A stretch of DNA of 64,000 nt, taken from assembly GCA_022432975.1 (NCBI GenBank), contig CM039502.1, forward strand, positions 27,016,996-27,080,995. The letters are read 5' to 3'. Made by a program: the position numbers and the translations under genes. This DNA is from Begonia masoniana (taxonomy: Eukaryota > Streptophyta > Magnoliopsida > Cucurbitales > Begoniaceae). The notes beneath the pieces are model-generated. The model was not told where the DNA came from. It made no database searches and was given only the letters and a program-made list of their open reading frames with translations. Shown one piece after another: positions 1 to 9,890 of the stretch (the stretch's first letter is position 1; each line of letters begins with the position of its first letter).

Positions 1-635
1 GGATGTCGAGTGCTATAGTTAACGGAAGATGTGGGAAATAATTTTGTCGTTTAGTGATCGGTGGACATTGTGTATTATGTCTATCGGAAGATGCGGGAAG
101 ACTTTTGTCGTTTAGTGACTGGTCAACGTATTCTGTTTGTTTTGTTTTGTGAGTAAAGTCTTTTGTCGTCTTATGATCGGCAGAGGCTGGATGAACGAAT
201 CATCCGGCTGACGTCATCGGCAGATGTAGTAGCAAAACTTGTCGTTTTGCGATCGGCTGAAGTTGGAAGAATGATCCTCCAGCTGACGTCATCGGTAGAG
301 ATCCTTCAGTTTTATTTATGCCCTCTTGTTGACTTTGTTTAGCGGCAGACGAGTTTGACTTTTGCAACTTTCAAAGTATTTTTCTATTTAAACCTTATTT
401 CTTTTGGTCGAATGTTCCCTAACATCTCAATTAATTATTCAAACATTGTTCTTTAGTTTTGTTTAACTCTATTTTTGTTCAAATAATTTCCGTTGCAAGT
501 ATTTAAACGTTTTGAAGTTTTAGAAAAATGTCAAATTTAGACTTTTGCGCAAAATTTTAAATTTGGTCCAAAGTTTCTTAGTCATGTTCGAGTTTATGAG
601 TAGCAAACTGGGTTTGGAAAACTCTGGGCGTTACA
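1..635 (+). mobile_element. 5' LTR of gypsy element G1, 3' portion (family B)
   Basis: This is the downstream part of a family-B LTR; its start lies left of the window. It ends GGGCGTTACA, as the family-B LTRs on the other strand do, and a primer-binding site follows at once. The first 300 bp hold repeated motifs of the type GTCGTTTAGTGATCGG and two intact TGACGTCA palindromes at 209-216 and 284-291. The same motifs occur in reverse in the LTRs at 12176 and 50593. Inferred role: transcribed leader (R/U5) of the element. Confidence 0.85.
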
Positions 636-638
636 GTA

Positions 639-650
639 TGGTATCAGAGA
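639..650 (+). promoter_or_regulatory. Primer-binding site of G1 (initiator tRNA-Met type)
   Basis: TGGTATCAGAGA lies 3 nt after the LTR end. It differs in its last base from TGGTATCAGAGC, the usual plant iMet-tRNA complement, and would prime minus-strand cDNA synthesis. Confidence 0.85.
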
Positions 651-790
651 TATTCGGTTAAACCGTTCAAAAGATTACTCATCAGTGCAAATCGTTGCAT
701 GGAAGTGCTTCAACAACTGTAAGTGTTTATTTTAACATTAGCTAATAGATTTTTAAGAGTGTAATTAACCCTGTACAGGACTTTAGTATA

Positions 791-2224
791 ATGGCTCGAT
801 GCCCAGGAAGACCTAGAGTGCCAAGGGAAATGCCAAACCTGAGTGGTGGAGAGGAGCCTAGTGTGATTAGGCAGCTGACAGAGTTGGTGCGTCAGCAAAC
901 CGATTTAGTGCGCCAGCAGTCTGATCAACCAGGAGTACTATTGAACCGAGAGGAACAAGGAAGTGCCAACTCGGGTTCTAGCAATGAACATTCTGGAGAT
1001 AGATTCAGGAGATTACGACCACCCACGTTTGATGGTCAGTCGTCTGATCCAGTTATTAATGAAGGGTGGCTTAGGAAGATTGAAAGTATGTTTAGGTGTG
1101 CCAACATAGGAGAAGGAGACAAGGTCACGTTGGCGACATTTCACTTGGCTGGTGAAGCTCAACTCTGATGGGAAACAATAGAGACCACCACTGATGTCTT
1201 GGTGATGCCTTGGTCGTAATTCAAGGACATTTTCTACGAAAAGTATTTCAACAGTACTGTCCAAACTGCAAAGAAGTTGGAATTACTAAACTTGAAGCAG
1301 ACAGGGTCTGTAGCCGAGTACAGTAGGCCGTTCGAGTCCCTGTCAAGGTTTGCTGGACATTTTGCTCACACGGACAAGGTATTCAAATTTGTGCATGGAC
1401 TGAAGCTAGAAATCTACAGAGGGGTTAAATTTTGCGGTATTAAAGGTTTGACTTTCAGCGAGGTTGTGTCCACTGCTCTGGAAGTGGAAGAAGCTGAAAG
1501 GAAGTGTGCTGGACCAAAAGAGGTCCCACAAAAGTCGGTCCAGCCACATCATCAAAGGGGAATGAAGAGGCCTAGTGAAGGCCAGCATAGCCAAGGAACG
1601 GGAAAGAAAGTGCCAGATGCCAGGAAGTTTCCCCTGTGCCCGAAATGCTCGAAGAGTCACCTAGGTGAATGCAGGTTCGGTTCGGGAAAGTGTTTCAATT
1701 GCGAGGAAATTGGACACACATTTAGGGATTGCCCGAAGCCCAGAGTCACCCGATGCTTCAACTGTAACAAGGTTGGCCACGTCATTAGGGACTGTCCAGC
1801 TCCTAAGAATGGCCCTGCTATGATTAAGCCGAGGATATTCTCCATGATAGAGTCGGGCGATGATGAGCAGCCTGCTGTTGTGTCAGGTACTATATTAGTC
1901 AACTCTATACCTGCTTTTACGTTGATAGATTCTGGTGCAACACATTCATTCATAGCATCTACTTTTGCTGTTAAGTTAGATGCACAGTTTACCCCTTCTA
2001 TGCATGTGTTTAGTGTTGCTTTACCCTCTGGTGAACGCATGCACTCTAACCAGGTGATGCTTGACAGTGATGTGTTAGTAGGAAGCGTGAGTCTACCTGC
2101 TGATCTCATTATTATGGATATAATGGGATTTGATGTAATCCTAGGAATGGATTGGTTGTTTAAACATTATGCCACAATCGACTGTAGGACTGGAGTAGTT
2201 AGATTCCAACCCCAAGAGGTTTAA
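791..2224 (+). pseudogene. Broken gag and protease of Tekay-like gypsy element G1
   Basis: The start MARCPGRPRVPREMPNL matches the start of G3 gag (MARRPGRPRVPREMPNL). In order: a glutamine-rich N-terminus, the retrotransposon gag domain, two CCHC zinc knuckles (CFNCEEIGHTFRDC and CFNCNKVGHVIRDC, about 1697-1795), and an aspartic protease with DSGATHSFIA near 1930. One frame holds throughout but carries in-frame stops at 1166 (a tryptophan codon in relatives) and near 1217 (a glutamine codon). It ends at 2224 because one base is lost in the [10 protein letters not shown] region, and reading continues in frame +1. Gag packages the RNA and the protease would cut the polyprotein; neither can be made intact here. 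Confidence 0.9.
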
Positions 2225-2225
2225 A

Positions 2226-4381
2226 TCATACTTTCCAAGCTTTAAAAAGGAGTGAGGAAATGTCTGTTATGACTTCGATAAATTGTAGACCCTCACCATG
2301 CAGAGAGTACCTATGCTTCTTGGCCAGTGTTCTAGACACACAATTAGTAGGAAAAGCAACAACCCAAAATTTCTTAATTGTACAAGACTTCCCTGAAGTG
2401 TTTTTAGATGACCTTCCTGGTTTACCACCAGATAGGAAAATCGAATTCGTTGTAGATGTTTACCCCAGCGCTGAGCCTCTGTCTAAAAATCCATATAGGC
2501 TAGCACCAACAGAACTTAAGGAATTAAAGAAGCAATTGGAGGATCTGTTGGAGAAGGGGTTCATACGCCCAAGCTTTTCACCGTGGGGTGCACCTGTCCT
2601 TTTTGTCAAAAAGAAAGATGGGTCAATGCGAATGTGCATTGATTATAGGGAATTAAATAAGTTAACCGTCAAGAACAAGTATCCATTGCCAAGGATTGAT
2701 GATTTACTTGACCAGCTTAAAGGTGCACGTGTTTTCTCTAAGATTGACCTTATGTCCGGTTATTACCAATTGAAATTAAAATCTGAGGATATTCCTAAGA
2801 CTGCTTTTTGCACAAGGTATGGACATTATGAGTTTTTGGTCATGTCCTTTGGATTGACAAATTCACCAGCAGCTTTTATAGAGTGTTTCACGAGTGTTTG
2901 GATAAGTTTGTCATAGTGTTCATAGATGACATTTTAATCTATTCGCGTACTAAGGATGAGCATGCCAGGCACCTGACCTTGGTGTTGGAAGTATTAAAAC
3001 AGCACAAACTATACGCCAAGTTTTCTAAGTGTGAATTTTGGTTGGACCAAGTTCACTTTCTATGACATGTTATCTCTGGGGATGGTATATCTATCGATCC
3101 AGCTAAGATCCAAACAGTTAAGGAATGACCCCAACCGAAGAGTGCTACAGATATTAGGAGTTTTCTTGGACTGGCAGGATATTATAGAAAGTTCATTGAA
3201 GGATTCTCGAAGATTGCTACCCCCCTTATTAGGTTAACAAAGAAAAATGTGAAGTATATATGGATTGACGAATGTGAGCATAGTTTTCAGATCTTGAAAA
3301 AGAAACTGACCGATGCTCCAATTTTAACCCTTCCAGTTGAAGATGGTAAGTTTAGCATTTATTGTGATGCTTCCAAAATCGGTCTTGGTTGTGTTCTAAT
3401 GCAAGATGGAAAAGTAATAGTTTATGCCTCTAGACAGTTGAAAACACATGAGAAGGATTACCCTACGCATGACTTAGAGTTAGCTGCTGTAGTTTTTGCT
3501 CTAAAGATTTGGAGACACTATTTGTATGGACAATCTTGTGAGATATTTTCAGATCATAAGAGCCTGAAGTATATCTTCACACAGAAGGAATTAAATATGA
3601 GGTAACGTCGATGGTTGGAATTTGTAAAGGATTATGATTTCGAGATTAAGTACCACCTCGGCAAAGCAAATGTTGTGGCAGATGCCTTGAGTAGAGTGAC
3701 AACATCAGCCTCAGCCATGAATTTAGACATGCCAGTAGCTTTAGAGTCTTAATTCCAAAAGTTTAATCGAGAAGCAGTATCCAGTGTATCAGCTATGCTT
3801 TCGGCCATATCCTTGAGGCGTACTATTATGGAGAAAATAAAGGAAGCTCAAAGGAACGACACTGAATGCAATAAGTATAAGTCCTGCATGGACTCTACAG
3901 ACAAGTCAGATTTTAACTATTCCGCTGATGGAATCCTTAGGTTTAGAAATAGATGGTTTGTTCCTGCCATTAAGGAACTTCGAGATGAGATTCTTTCTGA
4001 AGCACATTCTTCTCGATTTTCTGTTCACCCAAGAAGTACAAAGATGTACAAGGATCTTAAACAGCATTATTGGTGGCCATGTATGAAAATGAGTGTGACA
4101 GATTATGTAGGATCATGTTTGTGTTGTCAGCAGATTAAAGCTAAGCATCAGAGACCCTCAAGAACATTGCAGCCTCTACCAGTCCCTGAATGAAAATAGG
4201 AACAAATAACGACGGATTTTGTTGTGGGATTGCCTAGAACAACAAAGGGACATGATGCAATCTGGGTGATAGTTGATCGTTTAACCAAATCTGCCCACTT
4301 TCTACAGATAAAGATGACATACTCGATGGATCAACTTGCTGAGTTGTATGTGCATGAAGTTGTTAGACTGCATGGAGTTTC
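2226..4381 (+). pseudogene. Broken pol (RT-RNase H-integrase) of G1, cut by insertion of G2
   Basis: The reverse transcriptase shows [19 protein letters not shown] (2607-2660) and the catalytic FIDD box (about 2918). RNase H shows [10 protein letters not shown] and [10 protein letters not shown] (3360-3570). The integrase begins with the HHCC zinc region (CLCCQQIKAKHQ, about 4120) and the first catalytic Asp region ([15 protein letters not shown]). A deletion of about 13 bp between short AT repeats near 2881 shifts the frame. Stops follow at 3063, 3126, 3603, 3750, 4191 and 4197. The gene ends inside the integrase after LHGVS, where the LTR of G2 begins at 4382, so the rest of the DDE core and the chromodomain are missing. 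The RT and integrase identity is certain; function is lost. Confidence 0.92.
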
Positions 4382-4541
4382 TGTAACACCCGACATTTCG
4401 GCCAGGTGATTTTCTGACCATTTTCATTGTCACCCTCTTATTTAACCTTTATGATTTAAATTTAATATTAAGACAAATTTATTACAAGTAGAGTAAAACT
4501 AGGTTGGGTGGCAGTTTTGTAATTAAGATTGATGGGTTGAG

Positions 4542-4550
4542 TATAAATAG
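4542..4550 (+). promoter_or_regulatory. TATA box of the G2 LTR
   Basis: TATAAATAG, a textbook plant TATA box, lies only 160 bp from the LTR start. Transcription would start about 30 bp on, near 4575, so U3 would be under 200 bp and nearly all of the LTR would be transcribed leader. Solo LTR 27439 has TATAAAAAG at 27591-27599, in the same relative place. Confidence 0.65.
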
Positions 4551-4750
4551 AAAATGGAAACCTTAAACCTCATTTTATTACCACTGTAGCCGACATTCCC
4601 TCTCGGCGATTCCTTCTCTCCCAAGCTTTTGCTCTCGGCTACAAGAATCTTCCCTTGCTGACGGCTGGTTTCAGCCTGCTTTTCTCTGCAAATCCGCACC
4701 CGAGGTGAAGAAGTTTAAAGAGAAGAAGCTCGGATTGCTAAGGGAACCAG

Positions 4751-5430
4751 GTAAGTGAATGTATTAAGATTTTCGGCCACTAGGGCCCTACACCGCAAGG
4801 GTATTAGGAAATCATTGAGATGTTAGTCTGTTGATTATGATTAGTTATTTCCATGATATGAAGAATTTGTGTACGGAGATGTTAAGCTACGGGATGTTTT
4901 GTTTGTCTTTATGGTATGACTTTTCTCTGTGAACTTCATGTCTATGCATTATGTCCACGTTTATGATTAAGTTAAGAACATGAAGAGCAAATGTAACCAT
5001 GATTAAGTGCAGAGCGGGGGAAAAGACTATGATATGAATGGCTCGCGAATTCTCCTACCGGTGGAGGCCGAGTTAATGATTATTATGGCTCGCGGATTCT
5101 CCCACTGATGGAGGCCGAGTTAATGATTATTATGGCTCGCGGATTCTCCCACTGGTGGAGGCCGAGTTGATGACATGTATGGCTCGCGAATTCTCCCACT
5201 GGTGGAGGCCGAGCAAGTCGTTACTATGATTGTCGCGATAGGCAAATGACTATGTACCCCTGCCCTTCTCCCTCGTTTCCTGCCTTAATACATGCCATGT
5301 AAATAATGAAAATGAACATGAATGAAGAAAGGTTTATGAGCTTGTGCTCTTTAATTTGTGCACTCATGTGTATCTGTCAGCATGCATTCCTTACTAAGCA
5401 TTAGGCTTATAGTTAAACCTTATGGTGTAG
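4751..5430 (+). other. Intron-like segment in the G2 LTR leader
   Basis: It is bounded by CAG/GTAAGT on the left and TATGGTGTAG/G on the right. CCTTACTAAGCATTAGGC, a possible branch-point region, lies about 35 bp before the acceptor. The same pair of sites recurs in other LTRs of families A, B and F at spacings of 460-680 bp. Splicing is an inference from the consensus match and its conservation; no transcript evidence is available here. Confidence 0.4.
5038..5214 (+). repeat. 47-bp tandem repeat, 4 units, in the G2 LTR
   Basis: Units start near 5038, 5085, 5132 and 5179. Each begins ATGGCTCGCGRATTCTCC, then continues with CACTGGTGGAGGCCGAG. Units 2 and 3 are almost identical. Each holds a short imperfect inverted repeat (CTCCCAC/GTGGAG). 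The array lies in the intron-like segment. Confidence 0.9.
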
Positions 5431-6571
5431 GCGAAGAAGGTTCAGGTGAGGATGCTATGTTCAAAGAGAATGCTTAAAGCTGGTTGCTGGAGGATGCTCA
5501 GAATGACAGTGCAGGACTGGAGAGGCGATTTATGACCCCTGGTTAATGCTCTTTTGTTTCGGTATAATAAAGGATATGGTTGTTTAAGTAGGATGAGATT
5601 ATTTTATAATGTTGAGCCTTGAGACTGTCTAGTTGATCACTGAGTCAGGGAATGATTATATAGATTTATAAATGATCTGTAGCTTAAGTCTTCCGCTATA
5701 TGCATTCTGAATGAGTTGTGGTTTCTTTCTGTTAAAAGGTGTCATTTGATGATTTAGTGTTTTCTACCGTAAGATGGAAGCTGGATGAGGTAGTCTTCCG
5801 GCTGACGTCATCGGCAGATGCCGAATGATAGTAGTTTGATGGTTTAGTCTTCCGGCTGACGTCATTGGCAGATGCCGAATGATAGTAGTTTGATGGGTTA
5901 GTTTTCCGGATGACGTCACCGGTAGATGCAGAATGTGTTTTGTCGTTTAGTCACCGGTAGATGCAGAATGTGTTTTGTCGTTTAGTGACCGGTAGATGTA
6001 GAATGTGTTTTGTCGTCTAGTGACCGGTGGATGTTGGCTGACGTCACCGGAAGTTGTAAATGTTATCTTGTCGTCTAGTGACCGGTGGATGTCACCGGAT
6101 GATGTTTTAATTGAGCACGCGAGGCCCACGTGCCCACCGGAAGATGTCTCCTTTTAGGCGGTGTTAAGCGAGTCACGCGCAATGCACGTGATGACCGGAC
6201 GATGAAATTTCTGTGGATTGTCAACACATGCAACCCACGCAAACCCGAGTAGAATCATGTTAAGAGAGTTGAGGGCATTCCTTCCTTGCCCGAATTTGTC
6301 AAGAAACCGATGACCGAGCCTAGTCGCTCGACTCTGCGAGAGTTTGAGCCGACGAGGTGTAGGGAAATCGAGCACGAAAGGATTCGTCTCCCTTGATGGT
6401 TCTACATCTCTGTTTCCAGTTTAGGAAAGAAAAAAAAAAGATATAATATAATATGCAAAATGTGAATGTCTGTCGAGGAATAGAAAAGATGTAATAATAG
6501 TAAAAGTCAAGCAAACGATTAATGAAAGATTATGAACACGTGACGGCTCCTGGCCGGGGTCGTTACAATTA

Positions 6572-6583
6572 TGGTATTAGAGC
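6572..6583 (+). promoter_or_regulatory. Primer-binding site of G2
   Basis: TGGTATTAGAGC lies 4 nt after the LTR end. It is the iMet-type site with one C-to-T change. Confidence 0.8.
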
Positions 6584-6729
6584 AAAACCAGGTTCTAAAA
6601 CCGATTCTGCAGACTGCCTTCCAGCACTGACTGTCACTTGAGCACACCTCAGCAACTGTAAGTATTTATGATTTCATGTATGTCATTAAGTTAAGTTATA
6701 CCTGTAATGATTTGTCTAGGAATCCCAAA

Positions 6730-7211
6730 ATGGTTAGAGGTCAACAGAGAGAGACAAATGAGGATAGAAATGCTATTGCTCAATTGACCGAGTTAGTCAT
6801 GCGCCAATCCCACCAGATAGAACGACTGATGACAGCTAGAGAAGAACAAGGCAACTCCAGTACTAACGCAACTCATGATCATGGGGGTAAACGCTTTCAC
6901 CGGCTTTGACCCCCGGTGTTTAATGGGTATGTTTCAGATCCTATTCATGCTGAGGAGTGGATTCGAAAGATAGAAGACATGTTTAAGTATGCAAAGGTTG
7001 ATGAAGGGGATAAGGTCACCTATGCTGTCTTTCATTTGGAGTTAAGTGCAAGGCATTGGTGGGACTCGATCCAGAACACCGCTAATGCCAAAGCTATGAC
7101 CTGGGGGATGTTCAAGACTGCCTTCTTTGACAAGTACTTTAATAGGACTGTACGGCCCAACAAGAAGAAGGAGTTCATGAATCTTCGACAAACTGGCTCT
7201 GTGACGGATTA

Positions 7212-7212
<1 letters not shown>
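6730..7212 (+). pseudogene. 5' fragment of G2 gag (family A, Tekay-like)
   Basis: It starts MVRGQQRETNEDRNAIAQL and keeps the gag core: EEWIRKIEDMFKYAKVDEGDK, HWWDSIQNT, and FFDKYFNRTVRPNKKKEFMNLRQTGSVTDY. It aligns along its length with the gag of G1, G3 and G4 but diverges at the N-terminus, which marks a separate family. An in-frame TGA sits at 6907-6909. Coding stops abruptly after GSVTDY at a run of 44 A; relatives continue with RQFESLSRFAG. The zinc knuckles, protease and pol are absent, so this is a truncated remnant. Confidence 0.88.

Positions 7213-7256
<44 letters not shown>
7213..7256 (+). repeat. Run of 44 A at a sequence break
   Basis: A pure A tract begins inside a gag codon of G2 and is followed by unrelated LTR-like DNA. 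No target duplication is evident. It could be the tail of a retroposed copy or an assembly join; nothing upstream of it looks like a LINE or SINE. Confidence 0.95.
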
Positions 7257-7258
<2 letters not shown>

Positions 7259-7713
7259 AATATGGCAACGCTTCGGGAGGTTTCCCACACAAAAGATATG
7301 CAGTTTTCCTCTGTCGCGAAGTAGTGTCTGAAATATGGCAAGCTTCTGGAGGTTTCCACAAGATATGCAGTATTCCTCGTCGCGAAGTGTGTCTAAATTG
7401 TCGAACTTCGTGAGGTTCTGCAAGAGGCACCTGACTGAGTATACGTAGATGTTGTTGTATCGTGTACAATGAGTAAGGCACTTCGGTGGCGGCAATGTTG
7501 TAGCACTCAGGTGCGGGCATACGTAAGGCATCCTTTCGGGTGCGGGCAACTAGTCAATTGTTGGGGGTGTTGTTGTGTAGGGTTGGGGTTTTGGGTGGTT
7601 GTGCATTGTGCTTTTTTATATTTGTTTATCCTACCTACTTGCTAAGCTTAAGCTTACTTGTGGGTGTGTTTTGTGTTGTATGTTGACGATAGGATACAGG
7701 TTGAGCTACCGAG
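7257..7713 (+). repeat. LTR-like fragment with about two 70-bp tandem units (probably family F)
   Basis: Two direct units (about 7257-7330 and 7331-7396) share GAAATATGGCAA, GGAGGTTTCC, AGATATGCAGT and GTCGCGAAGT; a third, diverged unit may follow. Near 7630, CCTACTTGCTAAGCTTAAGC then TGTGTTTTGTGTTGTATG resembles the acceptor region of the family-F LTR seen in reverse at 15455-15510. No coding capacity. The sequence runs into the N gap. Confidence 0.5.
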
Positions 7714-7813
7714 NNNNNNNNNNNNNNNNNNNNNNNNNNNNNNNNNNNNNNNNNNNNNNNNNNNNNNNNNNNNNNNNNNNNNNNNNNNNNNNNNNNNNNN
7801 NNNNNNNNNNNNN
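7714..7813. other. Assembly gap (100 N)
   Basis: Exactly 100 N, the usual placeholder for a join of unknown length. The sequences on the two sides belong to different element families. Confidence 0.99.
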
Positions 7814-8265
7814 CTTAATTTGCAGCCCATAGAGTGGAAGGACTAAATCCCTTTCCTTTTATTATTAGTCGTTCTTTTATGTTTGGCCTATTATTCCCCA
7901 AAAAAAAAAAGAGAAGGACTGAAACTTAATTGAACGCTTAGGTGAATACTTTAGTGAGGACAATTTTCCTAATCTTCTTAGGAACTATGGTCAACAAAAC
8001 TAAAATGGTCCGTAATAATTAGTAATGAAGACTAGAAGTGGACATTCACATCGGCCCAAACCCAAGATATGGCCCAAGAATCCAACAACCCAATAGTGAA
8101 AGACATTTACAAGAGAGACCATACCCAACAAGAGGGAGAGTCTAGCATGCAAGGACAACTAATGAGACTAAGTGGAATTGTGGAGCACTTAAGTACAACT
8201 CTATGAATGACTTAAAATGTGAACAAGTGAATGAATGGGTTGTAGACCAAGCTTCATGGAGAATC
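7814..8265 (+). mobile_element. Remnant of the leader and gag start of an E3-type element
   Basis: The stretch with an A run then GAGAAGGACTG, ATGAAGACTAGAAGTGGAC and GAGTCTAGCATGCAAGGACAA matches in order the leader and gag start of E3 near 53620-53870 (ATGCAAACAAGAAGTGGAGC, GAGTCGAGTATGCAAGGACAA). The reading frame is lost within about 20 codons. It ends where a family-A LTR begins at 8266. Confidence 0.65.
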
Positions 8266-8690
8266 TGTAACACCCAACAATTCGGCAGGGGATTTTCTGA
8301 CCATTCATTTCACCCTCTTATTTAACGTTATGATTATTTAATGTGAAGACAAATTTATACAAGTGAGTAAAACTAGGTTAGTGCAGTTTTGTATTAGAAG
8401 CGCTTGGCTTTAGTATAAAGGATTAGATAAATAGGAAATGGAACATTAAATCTCATTTATTGCCACTGTAGCCGACCTTACCCTCTCGGCGCTTTCTTCT
8501 CTCACAAGTTATTGCTCTCGGCTACCAGAACTTTCTCTGCCGCTACGACCGGTTCGAGCTGTTTGTGCTTGAAATACATACCCGATGTATGTGAACTGGG
8601 ACAATGTAGTCATTCATTAGTAAAATAGAGCTCTTTTCCAGCTAGGCACTTGAGTTCGGATTTTTAGCAGTGACGACGTTTGGGATTTTC
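8266..8690 (+). mobile_element. 5' part of a family-A LTR
   Basis: It starts TGTAACACCCAACAATTCGG and follows the first 400 bp of the LTRs at 4382 and 27439, including the GCCACTGTAGCCGACC and CTCTCGGCG blocks. It is then joined, between about 8690 and 8740, to a reversed family-B LTR. The right end is approximate. Confidence 0.75.
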
Positions 8691-8739
8691 TTTAATAGAG
8701 TATTTTTTTTAGAATCCGATTAATCTCACCAACCTTACG

Positions 8740-9191
8740 CTATATATCATTTAGAAACCTATGGAGCTAGTTTGGAAGCTCTGGTCATCGCACATTCTCG
8801 GCTCAACACTAAACCCGAACTCAACTCACTCACAGCATTATAAAAAATACACACATTGCAGTCTTTCTGCTATCTAGCCACTAAAATCTCAAGAAAACGA
8901 AGGGAAAACTTACCTAGTTTGAAGGAGAATCGGGTGAGAAAAATTGCCTAGAGAGCTCGGCTGCTTGAGCTGAAAACCCGAAGAGAAGAGTGTGAAATGG
9001 TTGCGGCTACTGTGCATTAAACCTAATCCCTCATTCCTTAAATACGTTATCCACTTTTAAATTTCCAATTTACATAAATGCCCTTGCTTAGTCACTCATT
9101 AACCTAATCAATAATTCTTCCAATTCTTCCATGAAATTGCACATCATTAATTGATAAGTTAAATTCGATTTAATTGATACCGGGTGCTACA
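8740..9191 (-). mobile_element. 5' part of a family-B LTR, reversed
   Basis: It ends ACCGGGTGCTACA, the complement of the family-B start TGTAGCACCCGGT, and includes CCTTAAATACGTTATCC (promoter region) and GAGAGCTCGGCTGCTTGAGC, shared with the LTRs at 20111 and 27175. It abuts Athila LTR sequence at 9192; the expected target duplication would be TACTT, but the left partner is not in the window. Confidence 0.8.
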
Positions 9192-9877
9192 TACTTTGCC
9201 ACTCGAAACAAGTTTAATTACAACCATGCAATAACATAGAAATTTATTCAAAGGAAAAATATAGAACAAGGCTAAACATTCATAGTAAAATACATACGAA
9301 TACTCTCTCTCAACCAACTAAAAGAGAATTAGTTCATGTTCATCATTTTAAAACGCAGAAAAATCATAAGAATCAAAATGATAAAAATAGAGAATGAAGA
9401 AGAATTCGCTGCTCCTCACCTGATGGTCGCTCTTCGTGTCTCCTCTTTGTGTCCCCTCTTCCTATCTCTTGGTGTCTCCTCTTCATCCCTCTTCCTATCT
9501 ATTGGTGTCTCCTCTTCGTCCTTCCCTCCTCTTCTCTTTAATTTCCTTTTTTCTAATTTCTTTAATTCTCTCTTCTAGATTCTCTTTTTTCTCTTTATCC
9601 ATGATTTTCTTCTTTTTGAATAATTTGCTTTAAATTTTCTCTTAGTTGTGCTTTTTCTTCCCAATATGTTCCTAAAAATAAATATTGCGCAATTATGCAA
9701 TATTTCATTAATAAATTTAAAAAAATATCTTGAAATTAATAAAAACCTAAAAGCTATTGTTACATCGCTGCAGTAAATGTTGCAGTATTTGCACGAATTT
9801 GCATGGATATTAGTTAAGAACCAAAAAAATTTAATACATCTTACACACATAAAGATGACTTTTTTTAGGAGTCAACA
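9192..9877 (-). mobile_element. 3' LTR of the Athila element (5' part)
   Basis: On the minus strand it starts TGTTGACTCCTAAAAA and is preceded by an Athila-style polypurine tract. It aligns with 47117-47756 along its length, with many substitutions and indels (roughly three quarters identical by eye). The last 510 bp of this LTR, present in the partner copy, were displaced by the insertion ending at 9191. Confidence 0.8.
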
Positions 9878-9890
9878 AATACCCCCAAAC
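9878..9890 (-). promoter_or_regulatory. Polypurine tract of the Athila element
   Basis: Minus strand GTTTGGGGGTATT lies directly before the LTR start TGTTGACTCC. It would prime plus-strand DNA synthesis. A similar AAGTTTGGGGGTG sits at about 10499-10511, after the end of pol. Confidence 0.75.

Larger units (their letters stand above)
4382..6567 (+). mobile_element. 5' LTR of gypsy element G2 (family A, 2186 bp)
   Basis: It begins TGTAACACCCGACATTTCGG inside the G1 integrase, ends GGGGTCGTTACA, and is followed by a primer-binding site, so both ends are clear. The base order is: TATA box at 4542-4550; the shared CACTGTAGCCGAC block near 4583; a donor-like CAG/GTAAGT at 4748-4756; a 47-bp tandem array; an acceptor-like TAG at 5428-5430; then repeats with TGACGTCA at 5803, 5857, 5911 and 6039 and several TTTTGTCGTTTAGTGACCGG motifs. 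The 3' LTR and the matching target duplication (left flank GTTTC) are not found in the window. Confidence 0.9.

Noticed and set aside
6916..7413. ORF with a poly-lysine stretch following gag
   Set aside because: The lysines are the A44 tract; codons before it are G2 gag and codons after it are non-coding LTR-like DNA.
7599..7846. ORFs crossing the N block (also 48559-48889)
   Set aside because: They are open only because N codons cannot be stops.
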